A DNA stretch of 64,000 bases from Balamuthia mandrillaris (GCA_031835245.1 JAVKOQ010000234.1:18356-82355); one strand, 5' to 3'; positions 52,793 through 63,061 are shown, counted from the stretch's first letter. The notes: generated from the sequence alone by a model not told the origin. A program made the numbers and translations.

Positions 52793-54277
52793 TGTGTGTG
52801 AGGTTTGAATGTATGCTTTTGTTGGGGGTTGTTAATGAATGCAGGAGGGACGAAGAACTCTAGAAAAGGCCCGGCTTGGAGTCTTTTTTGTTCAGAGGAC
52901 TCCAACCTTATGGGGGTAGGATTACGCACAACAGACGGTAAACCCGACCTTCATCACCCGCCCTACCGCTGACAATCGCCAGAGGGACGACCTTGTGAAT
53001 CACTCAGATGATGCAGTCCGCCGTAGGATGCTTTTGCGTTTTCGCACGGCCTGCTTTCAAGCAAAGCCTCCTACACCTCATCATCCTGTCCGAGCTGAAC
53101 TCACACGCTCCGCTGGCCAGCTCCCTACCAGAGTACCGCATCCACCAATGGGCATCCTCCAAGCATAAGCCCATTGGGGGGGATGAACTTGCCAAACTCT
53201 TCTTCTTTTATTTCCCCCCTTGCCCCTTTGGCTTTGTGTGGCGTGAAGGAAGCTTTGTTCACTCCCAGCCACCACACATGCGGAACTTTGGTATCCATCC
53301 AATCGGCTGCCCCAAGATTTACCTTTTTGATGAGATTATGCCGACATATTTTCCTTAGATGATCCATATTGTCGACATTATTTAGCTATTCAACCAAAAC
53401 AATCCTCAAATGATTAATCACCTGTCACAAAAAAAAAAAAAAAAGAAAGGAAGCAGACGAAATAAAAAAAATAAACCGTCATCGCGCGGCCTACAACTGC
53501 CTTTGCGGGGGGAAGGAAGAGGGAGATTTTAGCGCCTACGACAAAAAAGCAAAGCTGACCCAAGGGCACGTAGTTTGGTTAAAGAGAGCGCGCAGTGTTT
53601 TTCGTTTCCATTCCAGAAAAGAAAAAGTAGCAGCAGAGGAAGAAGAGAGAAAGGGCGCTGGATTAATTTTTTAAAAAGCGTTTTTTTTCCCCCTCTCTCC
53701 TCTCTGTCTCACCCCTCTCCCCTTGCCTTTGTGTTTTTTTTCCATCCTTCGGGGTTTTTTTGCGAAGGCGAAAAAAAAAAGAGGTGGGAGGGATTTTTTT
53801 TTTGCATGAGAGTGGGTGGTGTGACCGTTTTTTCCACAACCAAACCACAAACCCGGAAGAGAGGGTAGATTTTTTTTTTGTACTACGATTTTTTGTTTGG
53901 AGTTTATTTTGTTTTTGACGTGTTCTTTTTTTCGAAAGATTGACCTTTGCTTTTGTTTTGAAATAATCCTCAGAGTTGCAGGAGATAGCGTGCATGACTG
54001 CGTTGACTGCTGCTCATTCTCGATCCGGTGGCTAAAATAAAAAAAAATCGTTAGACCGAACAAGTACGTTCACTCCGCCCGATTTCTCCCTTTTGTAGTT
54101 TCTTTTTCCTCATTCAGAACCTTTTTTTTTTCTCTTTCCTGGTATCACTCTTTATTCTTCAAAAGACCTTAGGAACAGCAGCCAAGATCACGTTCCTTGG
54201 TAGCTTGGCTTTTCTCTCACAGTTTCTGACAGCGTAAGAACCGAAAACAATCTTAAAGAAGACCGAACAGTCGCACA
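52793..54277. other. Long intergenic region before the RFX gene
   Basis: About 1.5 kb, the largest gap in the window. It contains TGTCGACATTATTTA at 53370, an A16 run near 53428 and many T-runs from 53680 to 54130. A 116-codon open frame at 53008-53358 has no recognisable feature. Probably the regulatory region of the RFX gene. Confidence 0.45.
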
Positions 54278-56380
54278 ATGCACTCCCAACAAACACTTAC
54301 CGCCTCTCCAGGCTCTCCGCACAGCCGGCAAGCAATGGACTCTGAGGAGGGCCACGGCGGCTCTGTTAGCTTCAGAGTAGCGCCGCTGCAACAAACCTTC
54401 AATGAGCACGCTGCAGTAGGGACCACTGGTCACTTCCACCCCCAACAACCGCCTCAGGCAATGGACGAGCGTCCAGTCAAGTTCTCCAAAGATCAACTGC
54501 GGGAGTCTGTGGCTCGCTGGTCCGTTGCTTGTTTCTTTGTCGCTTCTTACTTCTTCCTTTTGTCTTCAACTCACTCCTCTCTCTCGCTTTACAGGTTAAA
54601 GGAGAATTACAAACTGAGTTACGACCGCTCCATTGAGAAGAAGGTGTTGTACGAGGAATACCTGGCCCTCTGTAGGGCTAGAAATTGGGAACCCACAACT
54701 CCGGCTGCATTTGGAAGGATCGTCCGCAAGGCCTTTCCGTGGGTGAGCAGCTGTCGCAGGGGTTCCCGAGGAAACACCAGCCACCACTATACTCACCTCC
54801 AAAGCAAAGCTGAGGCCGAGTCATGCCTGCAACAAAATGATGGACAATCCTCCTTCTCCTTTTCAGCTGTGCCGCCTTCTGGTGCCGCTTCCTTCACACA
54901 GTATGTCAGTACCTTTAATGCCAATTCGGATCCATTGGTGATGTCTTATCTCAATGGTCCTTCGCCTCCTTCCTCTCCGCACTCTCACTCTCCCTCTCCC
55001 TCTCCGTCGCCCTCGCCCACTTCCTTCCATTCTTTTAGCCACACAGCCTCTGCTCGCTACAACAGTGACGACATGAACGTGGAGGTGAAAGAGGAAGATA
55101 TGATGTTCAAGGAACGTCGACACATGATGCCTCCTCCCCAACACCATCACCACTTGAGTAACGGCACGATGCAGCCCCGCCACCAGGACGAGGATGATGA
55201 TGATGCGGTCTCACCCCGAGCATCCGCTCATCATAACTCTGCTATGGGCTACAGCTGGGACCCCGCTGCCTACGAGGCACAAAACGCTCTTGGCGGACTC
55301 GGTGGTGGCTTCCAGCTTCATCACCAACCACCCCAAGAAGGCTCCCTCCCACAGCAACAACAGTTCTCCATGTTCCAGCAACAGAGTGGCTATCCTTACA
55401 ATCTTCCCAACTCCTGGCCACAAGAGAGGCAAGCCCCCTACACCACCACCATTGCTGCTACTATGACGGCCGGTTCACCCTGCGCCACAGGCGTTGGTGG
55501 TGTTGGTGCCTACACTAACGCCGCCACTTCCTTTTCGGCTCCGTCTCATCACACAACCTCCTCTTCCCTCCACCCTCTCGGTCATTATTCACGCTCTGCC
55601 TCCTCGGTGTTCCCTGACTTGGGCTCCGCACAAGAATCGGAGCTGGAGTTTCGGAAGGGCTTTGGCTCGGCACCTCAGAAGCACTCCTTCTCCTCTTCGT
55701 ATCATCACCACAGTTCGGCGCAGCAGCGCCATCACTCCCTTCACCCTCATCACAACCAAGGCCGACAGTACATTGAGGCCTTTCAGCGCAGCCAGCAGCA
55801 GCAGCAAGGCATGGCCTTTAAGAGCTCTCCACCGTCCTCTCCCACCTCCGAAGACCAACAGCAACAAGGTGGTGGTCACCACCTCCAATTCCATCACCAT
55901 CACCCACAACAGCATCACTCTTCTCCTTCTCATCACCATCACCGCGAAAATGGAAGAGAATGGAATGGGACCAGCAGCAGCGCTCCCTCCACCTCCTCTC
56001 TAGGCGGCGGCATGGGCGATGATGACAGCGGCACATGGTCGACTGACTCTCTTTCTTCTCACTCGCACCAGCACCAGCATCACCAACTGCACTCGAGAAG
56101 CTTCCAGGATGAAGTGTATCTTTCTTCTGGCGGCGCCACTCGTTCTTCCACCACCACCAGTTCTCCTTCTTCGTCTTCTTCTTTGATGAGCTTCCACAAA
56201 CGACCCCTTAAATCGGAGTCACAACAACCTCATTTGGATGAAGGTCAGACCTCACTCAGTCGTTTGACTTCTTTTCCGGGACGTTTGACGAAAACGGGAG
56301 CTTCTAGAGGAAGAAGAACTGCTGCCGTTCAGCAACAACAAGAAACATCCAACAACAATAACGGCAGCTGGACCGGCTAA
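54278..56380 (+). CDS. RFX-type winged-helix transcription factor
   Basis: Two exons, 54278-54519 and 54595-56380 (675 aa). The RFX DNA-binding domain spans about 74-155: RWLKENYKLSYD, VLYEEYLALCRARN, TPAAFGRIVRKAFPWV, RRGSRGNTSHHY. This has the RG-N-HYY-type recognition strand, with HHY in place of YHY. The remaining 500 residues are low complexity: Ser/Pro, His-rich (HHHHP, HHHHR), Gln and Asp runs, typical of activation regions. No RFX dimerisation domain is visible. RFX factors bind X-box DNA in the nucleus. The 75-nt intron is a multiple of three and stop-free, so a retained form would insert 25 hydrophobic residues into the first helix of the domain. Confidence 0.9.
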   Translation: MHSQQTLTASPGSPHSRQAMDSEEGHGGSVSFRVAPLQQTFNEHAAVGTTGHFHPQQPPQAMDERPVKFSKDQLRESVARWSVACFFVASYFFLLSSTHSSLSLYRLKENYKLSYDRSIEKKVLYEEYLALCRARNWEPTTPAAFGRIVRKAFPWVSSCRRGSRGNTSHHYTHLQSKAEAESCLQQNDGQSSFSFSAVPPSGAASFTQYVSTFNANSDPLVMSYLNGPSPPSSPHSHSPSPSPSPSPTSFHSFSHTASARYNSDDMNVEVKEEDMMFKERRHMMPPPQHHHHLSNGTMQPRHQDEDDDDAVSPRASAHHNSAMGYSWDPAAYEAQNALGGLGGGFQLHHQPPQEGSLPQQQQFSMFQQQSGYPYNLPNSWPQERQAPYTTTIAATMTAGSPCATGVGGVGAYTNAATSFSAPSHHTTSSSLHPLGHYSRSASSVFPDLGSAQESELEFRKGFGSAPQKHSFSSSYHHHSSAQQRHHSLHPHHNQGRQYIEAFQRSQQQQQGMAFKSSPPSSPTSEDQQQQGGGHHLQFHHHHPQQHHSSPSHHHHRENGREWNGTSSSAPSTSSLGGGMGDDDSGTWSTDSLSSHSHQHQHHQLHSRSFQDEVYLSSGGATRSSTTTSSPSSSSSLMSFHKRPLKSESQQPHLDEGQTSLSRLTSFPGRLTKTGASRGRRTAAVQQQQETSNNNNGSWTG

Positions 56381-56747
56381 ACACGAAAACAACAAAACGA
56401 AAAACGAGTGTCATCGCCTCCTTTCATGTAAATAAGTGCAGTATGTGCTTACCTACCAACTACCGCCCATCTTTACCAAAGGAAGGGGGAAAAAAGCGAA
56501 CCAAAAAACAGCTCTTCTTTGTTGCACGCACCATTCCTATCCCCTTCTTCTTTCTTCGTCGCAAGAATCCCCTCATTGTAGCCTAAGTTATGCTTTGATC
56601 AAACGATTTTACCGCTTCTCTCTTCTCTCTCTCTCTCTCTCTCTCTTCTATTGTTTGTGTTATTTATTCTATTTACATCATTGCTAATATTATCATCATG
56701 CACTTACCATCCTTATCGTCTCTCTTTTTGCTTTTTTTTTTCAAGCC
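56381..56747. other. Intergenic region between convergent RFX and METTL7-like genes
   Basis: 367 bp with a short CT run (56624-56645) and T-rich sequence. No gene recognised. Confidence 0.5.
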
Positions 56748-57037
56748 TTACTTGGTGGCAGTGCCGGCGATGTGAGGACCCACAAAGAAGTACATGGGCC
56801 CACCCACTGTGAAGTTCATGTACTGAACGCCACCGCCAAAGCCTGCCTCCTCCACCAGCTGCCATGTCTCCCTGTCTGTTTTTGTGCATAACGAGGTGAG
56901 CAAAGGAAGGAGAAGGAATGAAGGCAGAAAGCGAACATACTCGGATAACATCCGTCACCAATAAGGTTCCACAGAGGAGTAACAAGCTTGTGTTCATAGA
57001 ACAAACAGTCCCAAGAGCCAAGATCAGTGCCAACTAG

Positions 57038-57074
<37 letters not shown>

Positions 57075-57754
57075 AGGAAAGAGAGAGAGATCAATGAATG
57101 CAAACCTCCTGGAAACTGCGGTTCAGAGTCTCTCTATCAAAGGCTACATGCTCAAGAAAATAAAAACTGGCACCAGGGCGCAACACACGAACGATCTCCT
57201 TCAGGACGGCAGCAGGGTCGGGCACGGTGCAGAGGACGAGCGTGGACAGGACAGCGTCCACGCTGCCGTCCTGCAATGAGGCCAGGTGCTCCTCGCTGGT
57301 CTTGCCAGCCAGCACCTTGACGCTCTCAGCGGGGAAGCCAGAGGCAGCGATGCTCTCGTTGAGGAGAGGGAGGAGGTGAGGATTGGGCTCTGCTCCCTCC
57401 CAGTGGATGTGCTTTGGCAAGAACCTAAAGTTGGCGCCTGTGCCTGGACCCAACTCCACCACTGTTGTTTTGTGAAGTGGTGGGTGTGTGAGAAAAACAC
57501 AAGGGAAGTGGTGGGAGTGTGAGAGAAAAGAAAGGGGGTGGACCTCGAGCGCCAACAGGCAAGTTTTGTAAGGCTTTGAAGAATTCCTCCTTGTAGGGGA
57601 GGAGGTCATGGTTGACCTCCTCGGCCATCATGCCCCATAGGCCAGCGAAGAACCTTTGCCTCGCCGGGTGGGAGGAGGCCAAGACGCCAAAGAAGACGGC
57701 CAGCAGGGCCACAAACACTGTGCAACACACTCCTATCTTCCTGCCCACTCCCAT
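56748..57754 (-). CDS. METTL7-like membrane-anchored methyltransferase
   Basis: Four exons: 57754-57544, 57461-57106, 56986-56941, 56875-56748 (246 aa; human METTL7A is 244). An N-terminal anchor (CCTVFVALLAVFFGVLAS) precedes a class I SAM fold: motif I VVELGPGTGANFRFLP, EPNPHLLPLL, LSTLVLCTVPDPAAVLKE, VLRPGASFYFLEHVA, then LVTPLWNLIGDGCYPNRETW and the C-terminal YMNFTVGGPMYFFVGPHIAG. Human members are ER/lipid-droplet thiol methyltransferases. The third exon was placed by matching the constant 12-residue spacing between EHVA and the next block. The third intron acceptor at ACAAG has a weak pyrimidine tract of its own. Phases agree. Confidence 0.92.
57042..57070 (-). repeat. (CT)n microsatellite in METTL7-like intron 2
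   Basis: GA on the plus strand, so CT in the transcript, in intron 56987-57105. Confidence 0.95.
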
Positions 57755-58194
57755 TTTTTCTTTCTTCCTTTTTTCTTGTGGCCGTTATGCTGTTCGTCCC
57801 ATTTTTTCAATGTCGTCATGAAACTATCTGTGACGACACGATAAAATGTTGATGTTTCGGTTGAAATTCGAACGAAACAGAAATAGATAACGATCCCATA
57901 ACTGAAAAAATTGTTTCGTAGAGGGTTCTTTGTTGGGTAACGTCGGCAATAATGGAAAACTGTAGCGGAAGAAAGAAAAAGCAGCAGAAAGAGAGGAAGG
58001 AGAGAGAGAGAGAAAAAAAAAAGGCAGCGGACAGAGAGGAGGGTTCTGTTGTGTGTAGGTTTGTTGTTGTACATAAAGTGTAAGAGTAATAAGGTAGTAG
58101 AAGAAGAAACAGAGCGCAGTTGGGGTGGGGGGTTTGTTGCGATTTGTGTTGGTGTATTTTTTTTTTGTTTGTTTGTGTAGGAATAAGTGAGCAG
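57755..58194. promoter_or_regulatory. Divergent region METTL7-like / MORN-like
   Basis: 440 bp. Includes GTCGTCATGAAAC near 57813 and CTGTGACGACACG near 57828, loosely like the GTCGAC motif seen elsewhere. Purine-rich to the right. Confidence 0.4.
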
Positions 58195-58731
58195 ATGAGC
58201 ATCCCGAATTTTTTGTTGCGCGGCGATAGTCTCTTTGCAAACGGCGATGGGCTCGTGTTTCCCATCACGATTCAAATCTCTAGGCGGGATCTCTTCAAGT
58301 ACTCGTACGTGCACAACCCTTTTGCCTGCCCCAATCTCCCTTTTTTTCATGTTTCTTTGTTCCCTCTCCTCTACAAAAGATTAACCTCCCACTCATCGGG
58401 GATCAATGGTTTTGTTTGATACCCAACGTTGACAAAAGAGCGGACAGCCTTTTGGAGATCTCTGCTCGTTCTTTGGCCTTCAATCTCCCGCTTTACCAAA
58501 AGGAAGACTTTTGGCTGCCACCCGAAGTCATCCCCTCCGTTCAACGCCATCTGGAGCCCAGGCTGCAGAAGACCTACCTCCGCGACCAAAAGACCTGGTA
58601 CCCTAGCGGCAACCTTGCCACTCATACCCAGTACGACCCGGAAGGCAGGAAGCATGGCCTCTGCCGCAAGTGGTATGAGAATGGCAATATATGGTTTGCT
58701 TCTTCTTGCCCCTCTTTTCTCTATTCTCTTT

Positions 58732-58767
<36 letters not shown>

Positions 58768-59113
58768 TTTCGTCTTATGCCTCGTTCTCTCACTCACCAA
58801 TACTGAAAACAAACAAAACAGGTTGATAGAAAACTACCACCATGGAAAGCTGCACGGAAAGACGGCGTGGCTGCATGAGAACGGCTCCTTCTGGACGAAG
58901 CAACGCTTTAAGCTAGGCAAACGCCACGGCAAGTGCAGATGGTGGCGACCCAATGGCACCCTCGAGAAGGTCTGCGAGTACAGGGAGGGCGAGCTGGAGG
59001 GCGCCTTTGCCACCTTCCACCCCAACGGCACTCCCAACGAACAAGGCGTCTATCACCGAGGACACCAAGTCGGTTCCTGGTCCAAGCATTCCAAGAAACA
59101 AGACTTTGCTTGA
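58195..59113 (+). CDS. MORN-variant (YwqK-type) repeat protein
   Basis: Three exons: 58195-58308, 58380-58693, 58822-59113 (239 aa). The C-terminal two thirds hold tandem MORN_2-type units: TWYPSGNLATHTQYDPEG, HGLCRKWYENGNIWLIENYHH, GKLHGKTAWLHENGSFW, GKRHGKCRWWRPNGTLE and EGAFATFHPNGTPNEQGVYH. These form beta-hairpin ladders used as protein or lipid docking surfaces. The N-terminal 90 residues (FPITIQISRRDLFKY, LEISARSLAFNLPLY) resemble the hinge of substrate-recognition proteins but match nothing I can name. The first junction was chosen to keep frame (donor GTGCAC); a stronger-looking GTACGT donor 4 nt upstream breaks it. AATAAA lies 46 nt after the stop. Confidence 0.8.
58735..58763 (+). 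repeat. (CT)n microsatellite in MORN-like intron 2
   Basis: Fourteen CT units in intron 58694-58821, CT on the coding strand. Confidence 0.95.
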
Positions 59114-59158
59114 ACCTGTCGTTTGAGTGGCATGTGTTTTTATTTTTCTTTTATGAAA

Positions 59159-59164
59159 AATAAA
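59159..59164 (+). promoter_or_regulatory. Putative poly(A) signal of the MORN-like gene
   Basis: AATAAA 46 nt after the stop codon. Confidence 0.5.
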
Positions 59165-59181
59165 AGAAAAAGCCTCAAGCC

Positions 59182-59198
59182 CTCTCTCTCTCTCTCTG

Positions 59199-59231
<33 letters not shown>
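59182..59231. repeat. (CT)n microsatellite between convergent genes
   Basis: CT with one GAGT interruption, between the MORN-like gene and the minus-strand gene ending at 59298. Confidence 0.95.
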
Positions 59232-59232
<1 letters not shown>

Positions 59233-59297
59233 CTCATCCTTCTTTTACATAAGCAGAGTGGTCAAAGAGTTTGAACTTGGATTGCGATCATCAACAC

Positions 59298-61280
59298 TCA
59301 GAAGAAAGAGGCGAAATAGAACCACTCGTGCCACCATGCCACACAGCCAGCGCTCAAGACGGCCAAGCTGCCCATACCGGCCAGGAAGAACTTGTTGCGA
59401 GAGAAAGGGCGAGTGCCATCCACGTCGCCAGAGTAGCCGCTCAAGACCACGTGGTAGGGCCTGTTCTTGTACTTGTATCGCACTACGTAACAGGGTTGAA
59501 GCAAGACGCACACCTGCACCTTTTGTTCGCTGCCTTTGTGCTCTTTGACTTCAACCACATCCGCCTTTGTCAAATCTACGGCGTAGTGAATGTACATTTT
59601 TTGCGATGGTGAGAAAGGAACGATGAAGGAAGAAGAATGGAAGAAAAAAAGAACCTGTGACGTATTCTTCGACGCGAGCAAGTCTTGCGGTTTCGAACTC
59701 CTCAGCGCCGCCGTGAGTAGCCCATGCCTGTTCTGCATTCAGACCAATGTCCTTTACTTTGACCTGAATGTCTGTAGGCAGCGCCGTTGATGCCGGCGGA
59801 AACGCTGCCTCCTCTGTGACTGGCACTCGTAATCGTGGGCTCCACACCCTTGATTTTTTAAAAACATGAGAATAGAATAGCGAACGAGACGAGAGACGAG
59901 AGACTAGAGATGAGAGGAGAGAAAACGAGAGAATACAAGAACCGGAAGGAGAAAGAAATATACCGTAAACGATTAAGAATGGCATGAGAGGAATGAGAAG
60001 GTTTGAGTTTGTCGGCTAAGTAAAGGAACGAGTAACTAAAATCTATTTGTCCTTTGAGATAGGGCTTCCACTCTGTATTTATCCGTGTCTCGTGTCGCTG
60101 TGTCTTTTCATTGTAACGAGTGGCCAGTTTTTTCCAACCAGGTCTTGCCTTTTTAGTTTAACAGCAATAAGAATAAATACATAAGAATAAGAGAATGAGT
60201 AAGAGAGAAGAATAAGAGGAAAATAGAAAGAAATACATACAACGTATTCACACTTAGATTCTACGCGGTAATGCCAAAAAGGAACGTAAAGACAGTCCAA
60301 GTCTTGTTTCTGTACAATTTCTTGAATTTTTGGAGCGAACCTTTTTTGTTGTTGTTTCGAAAAGTTAATACAAAATAACGCCAAAGCAACAAACAAACCA
60401 TCTATTACGAATCCATTCATCAACCAGCTCTCTGGCTTCCTTATGATCCAGACGGAACGGCACAGCAAAGATAGGAGGAGCAGGAGCGGAGGTAGGCAAC
60501 GCGCTCTCGTCCGATCGGCCTTGCAGCATGCCCCCCAAAAGCTTGGCCTTGGACAGCCGCAAATGCAGGTCTTTGTCGAGGTAATGCTCCAAGTTCTTTG
60601 CTGCAATTGCTTTGATGGCAGCAGCAGCGGCGGCGGTCTTCTCCTCAAACTGCACTTCCAGGGCGTGCAGTATCTTTGTTTTCGTCTCTTTCTGTTGTTG
60701 TTCCTCCTGTTCGATGGAGCGAAGAGCAGCTGATAGGTTCGAGGCTATAGCTTCTTCAGTTTCTGTGGTGAAAGAGGTGTACTTCTTGTTGGCCTTCAAT
60801 TCTTCGTCTTGATTGGAGCGCTTCTCTTTCTTCCTTTGCTCTAGCCATTTGCTCACTGTGGCTCTCTCCCGCTTGATCTTCGCCTCCAGCTCGACGTCCT
60901 TCACTGGTTCTATGTACAATGCCTTTGCTGCCTCCTCTTCTGTTCTATGTACAAATGGAGAAGTGCTACTATTCATCTGGTGCAAGAGAAGGAGAGAAGA
61001 AAGAAGAGTAAGCAGAGAAAACGGAGGCATGGAGAGAAACAGAGAAGTAGCAGACAAAAGAAGAGATAGGAGTCAGGTTAGGGTTACTGCGAGTAGTAAT
61101 GAGGTTACGAACATCGAATGAGGAAGCAGCTGCCGTGGCGGAAGCCGTGATAAACGAAGAAGAAGAGGTTGTTGAAGAGTAACAACGCAAGCAGCCATAG
61201 GCACGCCTGTTGATCGTGAAAGCTGAGCCGCGTAGCAAAGAGTGTAGCAGCAGCTTGTTGTTGCTTCTCATCCTATTCAT
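59298..61280 (-). CDS. Putative mitochondrial protein with C-terminal membrane segment
   Basis: Six exons: 61280-61056, 60976-60399, 60340-60244, 60148-59964, 59848-59655, 59575-59298 (518 aa). The N-terminus (MNRMRSNNKLLLHSLLRGSA, then Ser/Thr/Ala-rich) is a mitochondrial presequence. Residues 80-240 are charged coiled coil (KIKRERATVSKWLEQRKKEK, ALRSIEQEEQQQKE). The distal part has LDCLYVPFWHYRVESKCEY, RPGWKKLATRYNEK, AFPPASTALPTD, and QVCVLLQPCYVVRYKYKNRP followed by YHVVLSGYSGDVDGTRPFSR. It ends in a hydrophobic segment (FFLAGMGSLAVLSAGCVAWW). The VPFW / RYKYKNRPYHVVLSG / G-RPFS pattern resembles a bacterial family of zinc-ribbon membrane proteins, here without the ribbon. That link is from memory and weak. 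Phases are consistent. Confidence 0.72.
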
Positions 61281-61880
61281 CTTTGCACACAAACAGCCAA
61301 AGGGGACGAAAAAACACAACACTGGTCTCCCTCACAGCCGAGGGGGTGGTTCCTCTGTTTGTATCGTTTCGTGTGAAACCAAATCTGCTCACACGTCAAA
61401 AGTCGTTGAGGAAGTGTTCTCTTCGCCACTCCACATGCTGCTGCTGCTCTTGCTGCTGCCAAGTTGTTTTCGAACAAAACAAAACTTTTTCTTTCTTTGT
61501 TTTCGTTTTTTTCCTTTTTGCGATCATTTTTCTCCTTGTCGACATTAATTTTCAACAAGGAAATTTCAGAAATAGCCAATCCAAAATCAGAACGGTGATT
61601 ATCTGATCTGGTGATCGTAAGCCAAAGGAAGAAGAGTGAGAGAGAGAAAGCCCGACGAGAGACGATGGTTTGGGGGACACACCTTCCGCATGACAGCCAC
61701 ACAGGCACAGCTCACACACAGGCACAGGCCCCCTTCCCTTTCACGCATAAACTAGTGGTGACCACCACGACATCCCATTGTATTTTTTTCAATGGGAACC
61801 ACATGGGTTCTGCTCATAGCCCAAGTTCTTTCTTCACGTAAAAACAAAGAAAAAAAAAAACAAACAAACAACAGAAGAAG
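61281..61880. promoter_or_regulatory. Divergent region with a GTCGACAT motif
   Basis: 600 bp between the minus-strand mitochondrial gene and the small CxxC gene. TTGTCGACATTAATTT lies at 61536-61551. CACA/GGCA-rich sequence follows at 61690-61730. No gene recognised. Confidence 0.45.
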
Positions 61881-62075
61881 ATGAACAACAACAGCTCCTC
61901 TTCCGGTGCTGCCGGCAGCGCCTTTGCGCCCTTCTGCACAGTTTGCGATCGTGAGCGGTTGCCAAGCAGCTCCAATGCCAAGTTTACCTTCGACTATTGC
62001 ACCAAGTGCAAGAAAATACAAACCTTCACCACCAGCCGCCCAGCAACTGCAAGCAGCACTGGCTCCTCCAAATGA
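61881..62075 (+). CDS. Small zinc-binding protein, CxxC...CxxC (64 aa)
   Basis: Single open frame with a good ATG context (AAGAAGATGAAC). The sequence has one zinc-ribbon-like module, FCTVCDRERLPSSSNAKF ending FDYCTKCKKIQTF, i.e. Cys-x2-Cys, about 18 residues, Cys-x2-Cys, flanked by Asn/Ser- and Thr/Ser-rich ends. This could be the whole protein or the first exon of a longer one; no donor follows in frame. It is convergent with the sulfotransferase 153 bp away. The function is unknown; similar tiny zinc ribbons occur among RNA polymerase and ribosome-associated factors. Confidence 0.55.
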   Translation: MNNNSSSSGAAGSAFAPFCTVCDRERLPSSSNAKFTFDYCTKCKKIQTFTTSRPATASSTGSSK

Positions 62076-62227
62076 ACGGCTGGCCGGCTGTACACATGAC
62101 CGCTTCCACCACCCCCACCCCCACTACTTCCACCACCCAAACTACAATAAAGCTCTTGGCAAATGGGGTTGCACAGGATGGAGACGCCCACTTTGAGAGC
62201 CATGCTGGCGGTGCTAGAGGGAGGCTT

Positions 62228-63061
62228 TTATTTTGGTTTTTTGTTGGCGTGAGGAAACGCCGCATCAGGAGGGCAGGCAGTGATGCCCAGGAACGGACAC
62301 AACTTGCTGTAGGCATCCCCGGCCTCGACGTTCATCACCAGCAGCCTCTCCGGTGGGATGAGCGCCTGCACCAGTTTGTTGTGCCGCAGGTAGGCCTTGC
62401 TCGCGACGTAAGGGTTTGCCGTCAAAGTGGAATAGGTCAGAGCTCGCCTCGCAAAGCTGGTTCTGCACACCATAGTCTTCTTCTTGTAAACGTCCTCCCG
62501 GACACAAGAGCCATCACGCCGACCATAGTGAGCCTTGAGGGAAGGCCACCAGGTGTCCAGGTCGCGCACGGTGAGGATGAACTTGGCATCGGGGTACATG
62601 TGGAGCAACTCCTCGAAGAAGTAGGGGACTGGAAAGTCTGTCACTCCTTCCAGGTCCTTGAAGCGATGCACAACGTCCACGCTGACGTCTAAAGGCCCCT
62701 CTGTGTCGTTGTGGAGAAGGAGGTCCGCCACAAGGTCTCCTCTGTAGTGGTCCGAGCGAATGCCAAGGAGTAGAAGGGCCTCGTTGAGGGAAGTGGTGCC
62801 CGTCTTGGAACAGCCGAGCCCAAAAACCTTGGGAAGAGGAGAAGAGGAAGCAGCAGAAAGAGGAGGCAAGGAAGGCCTTCCCCTCAACCTATCCAAAAAC
62901 TCGCCCAGCTCCTTCACCACCGAGATCTCGTCGGCAATGGAAGCTCTGGCGGGGAAGGTTCGTTCCGGAGGGGCGCAGTCTTGAAGAAAGATACCGTTCC
63001 AGGAAGTGCCGATCAAGAAGCCAACGAGGAATGCAAGCGCAACTGGCCACCGTGGCAACAT
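62228..63061 (-). CDS. Sulfotransferase-family protein (type II membrane topology)
   Basis: Single exon, 277 aa. A signal anchor (WPVALAFLVGFLIGTSW) suggests Golgi localisation. The PAPS 5'-phosphosulphate loop is GLGCSKTGTTSLNEALLLLG. The 3'-phosphate-binding region may be AKFILTVRDLDTWWPSLKAHY. YVASKAYLRHNKLVQ, RLLVMNVEAGDAYSKLCPFLG and PHANKKP follow the order of the Sulfotransfer_4 group, common in protists, plants and animals without defined substrates. The length is typical and no truncation is seen. It is GC-richer than the flanks. The substrate is unknown. Confidence 0.85.
   Translation of the reverse strand: MLPRWPVALAFLVGFLIGTSWNGIFLQDCAPPERTFPARASIADEISVVKELGEFLDRLRGRPSLPPLSAASSSPLPKVFGLGCSKTGTTSLNEALLLLGIRSDHYRGDLVADLLLHNDTEGPLDVSVDVVHRFKDLEGVTDFPVPYFFEELLHMYPDAKFILTVRDLDTWWPSLKAHYGRRDGSCVREDVYKKKTMVCRTSFARRALTYSTLTANPYVASKAYLRHNKLVQALIPPERLLVMNVEAGDAYSKLCPFLGITACPPDAAFPHANKKPK

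Noticed and set aside
53008-53358. 116-codon open frame in the largest intergenic gap
   Set aside because: No signal peptide, family motif or splice context; overlapping open frames exist on the other strand.
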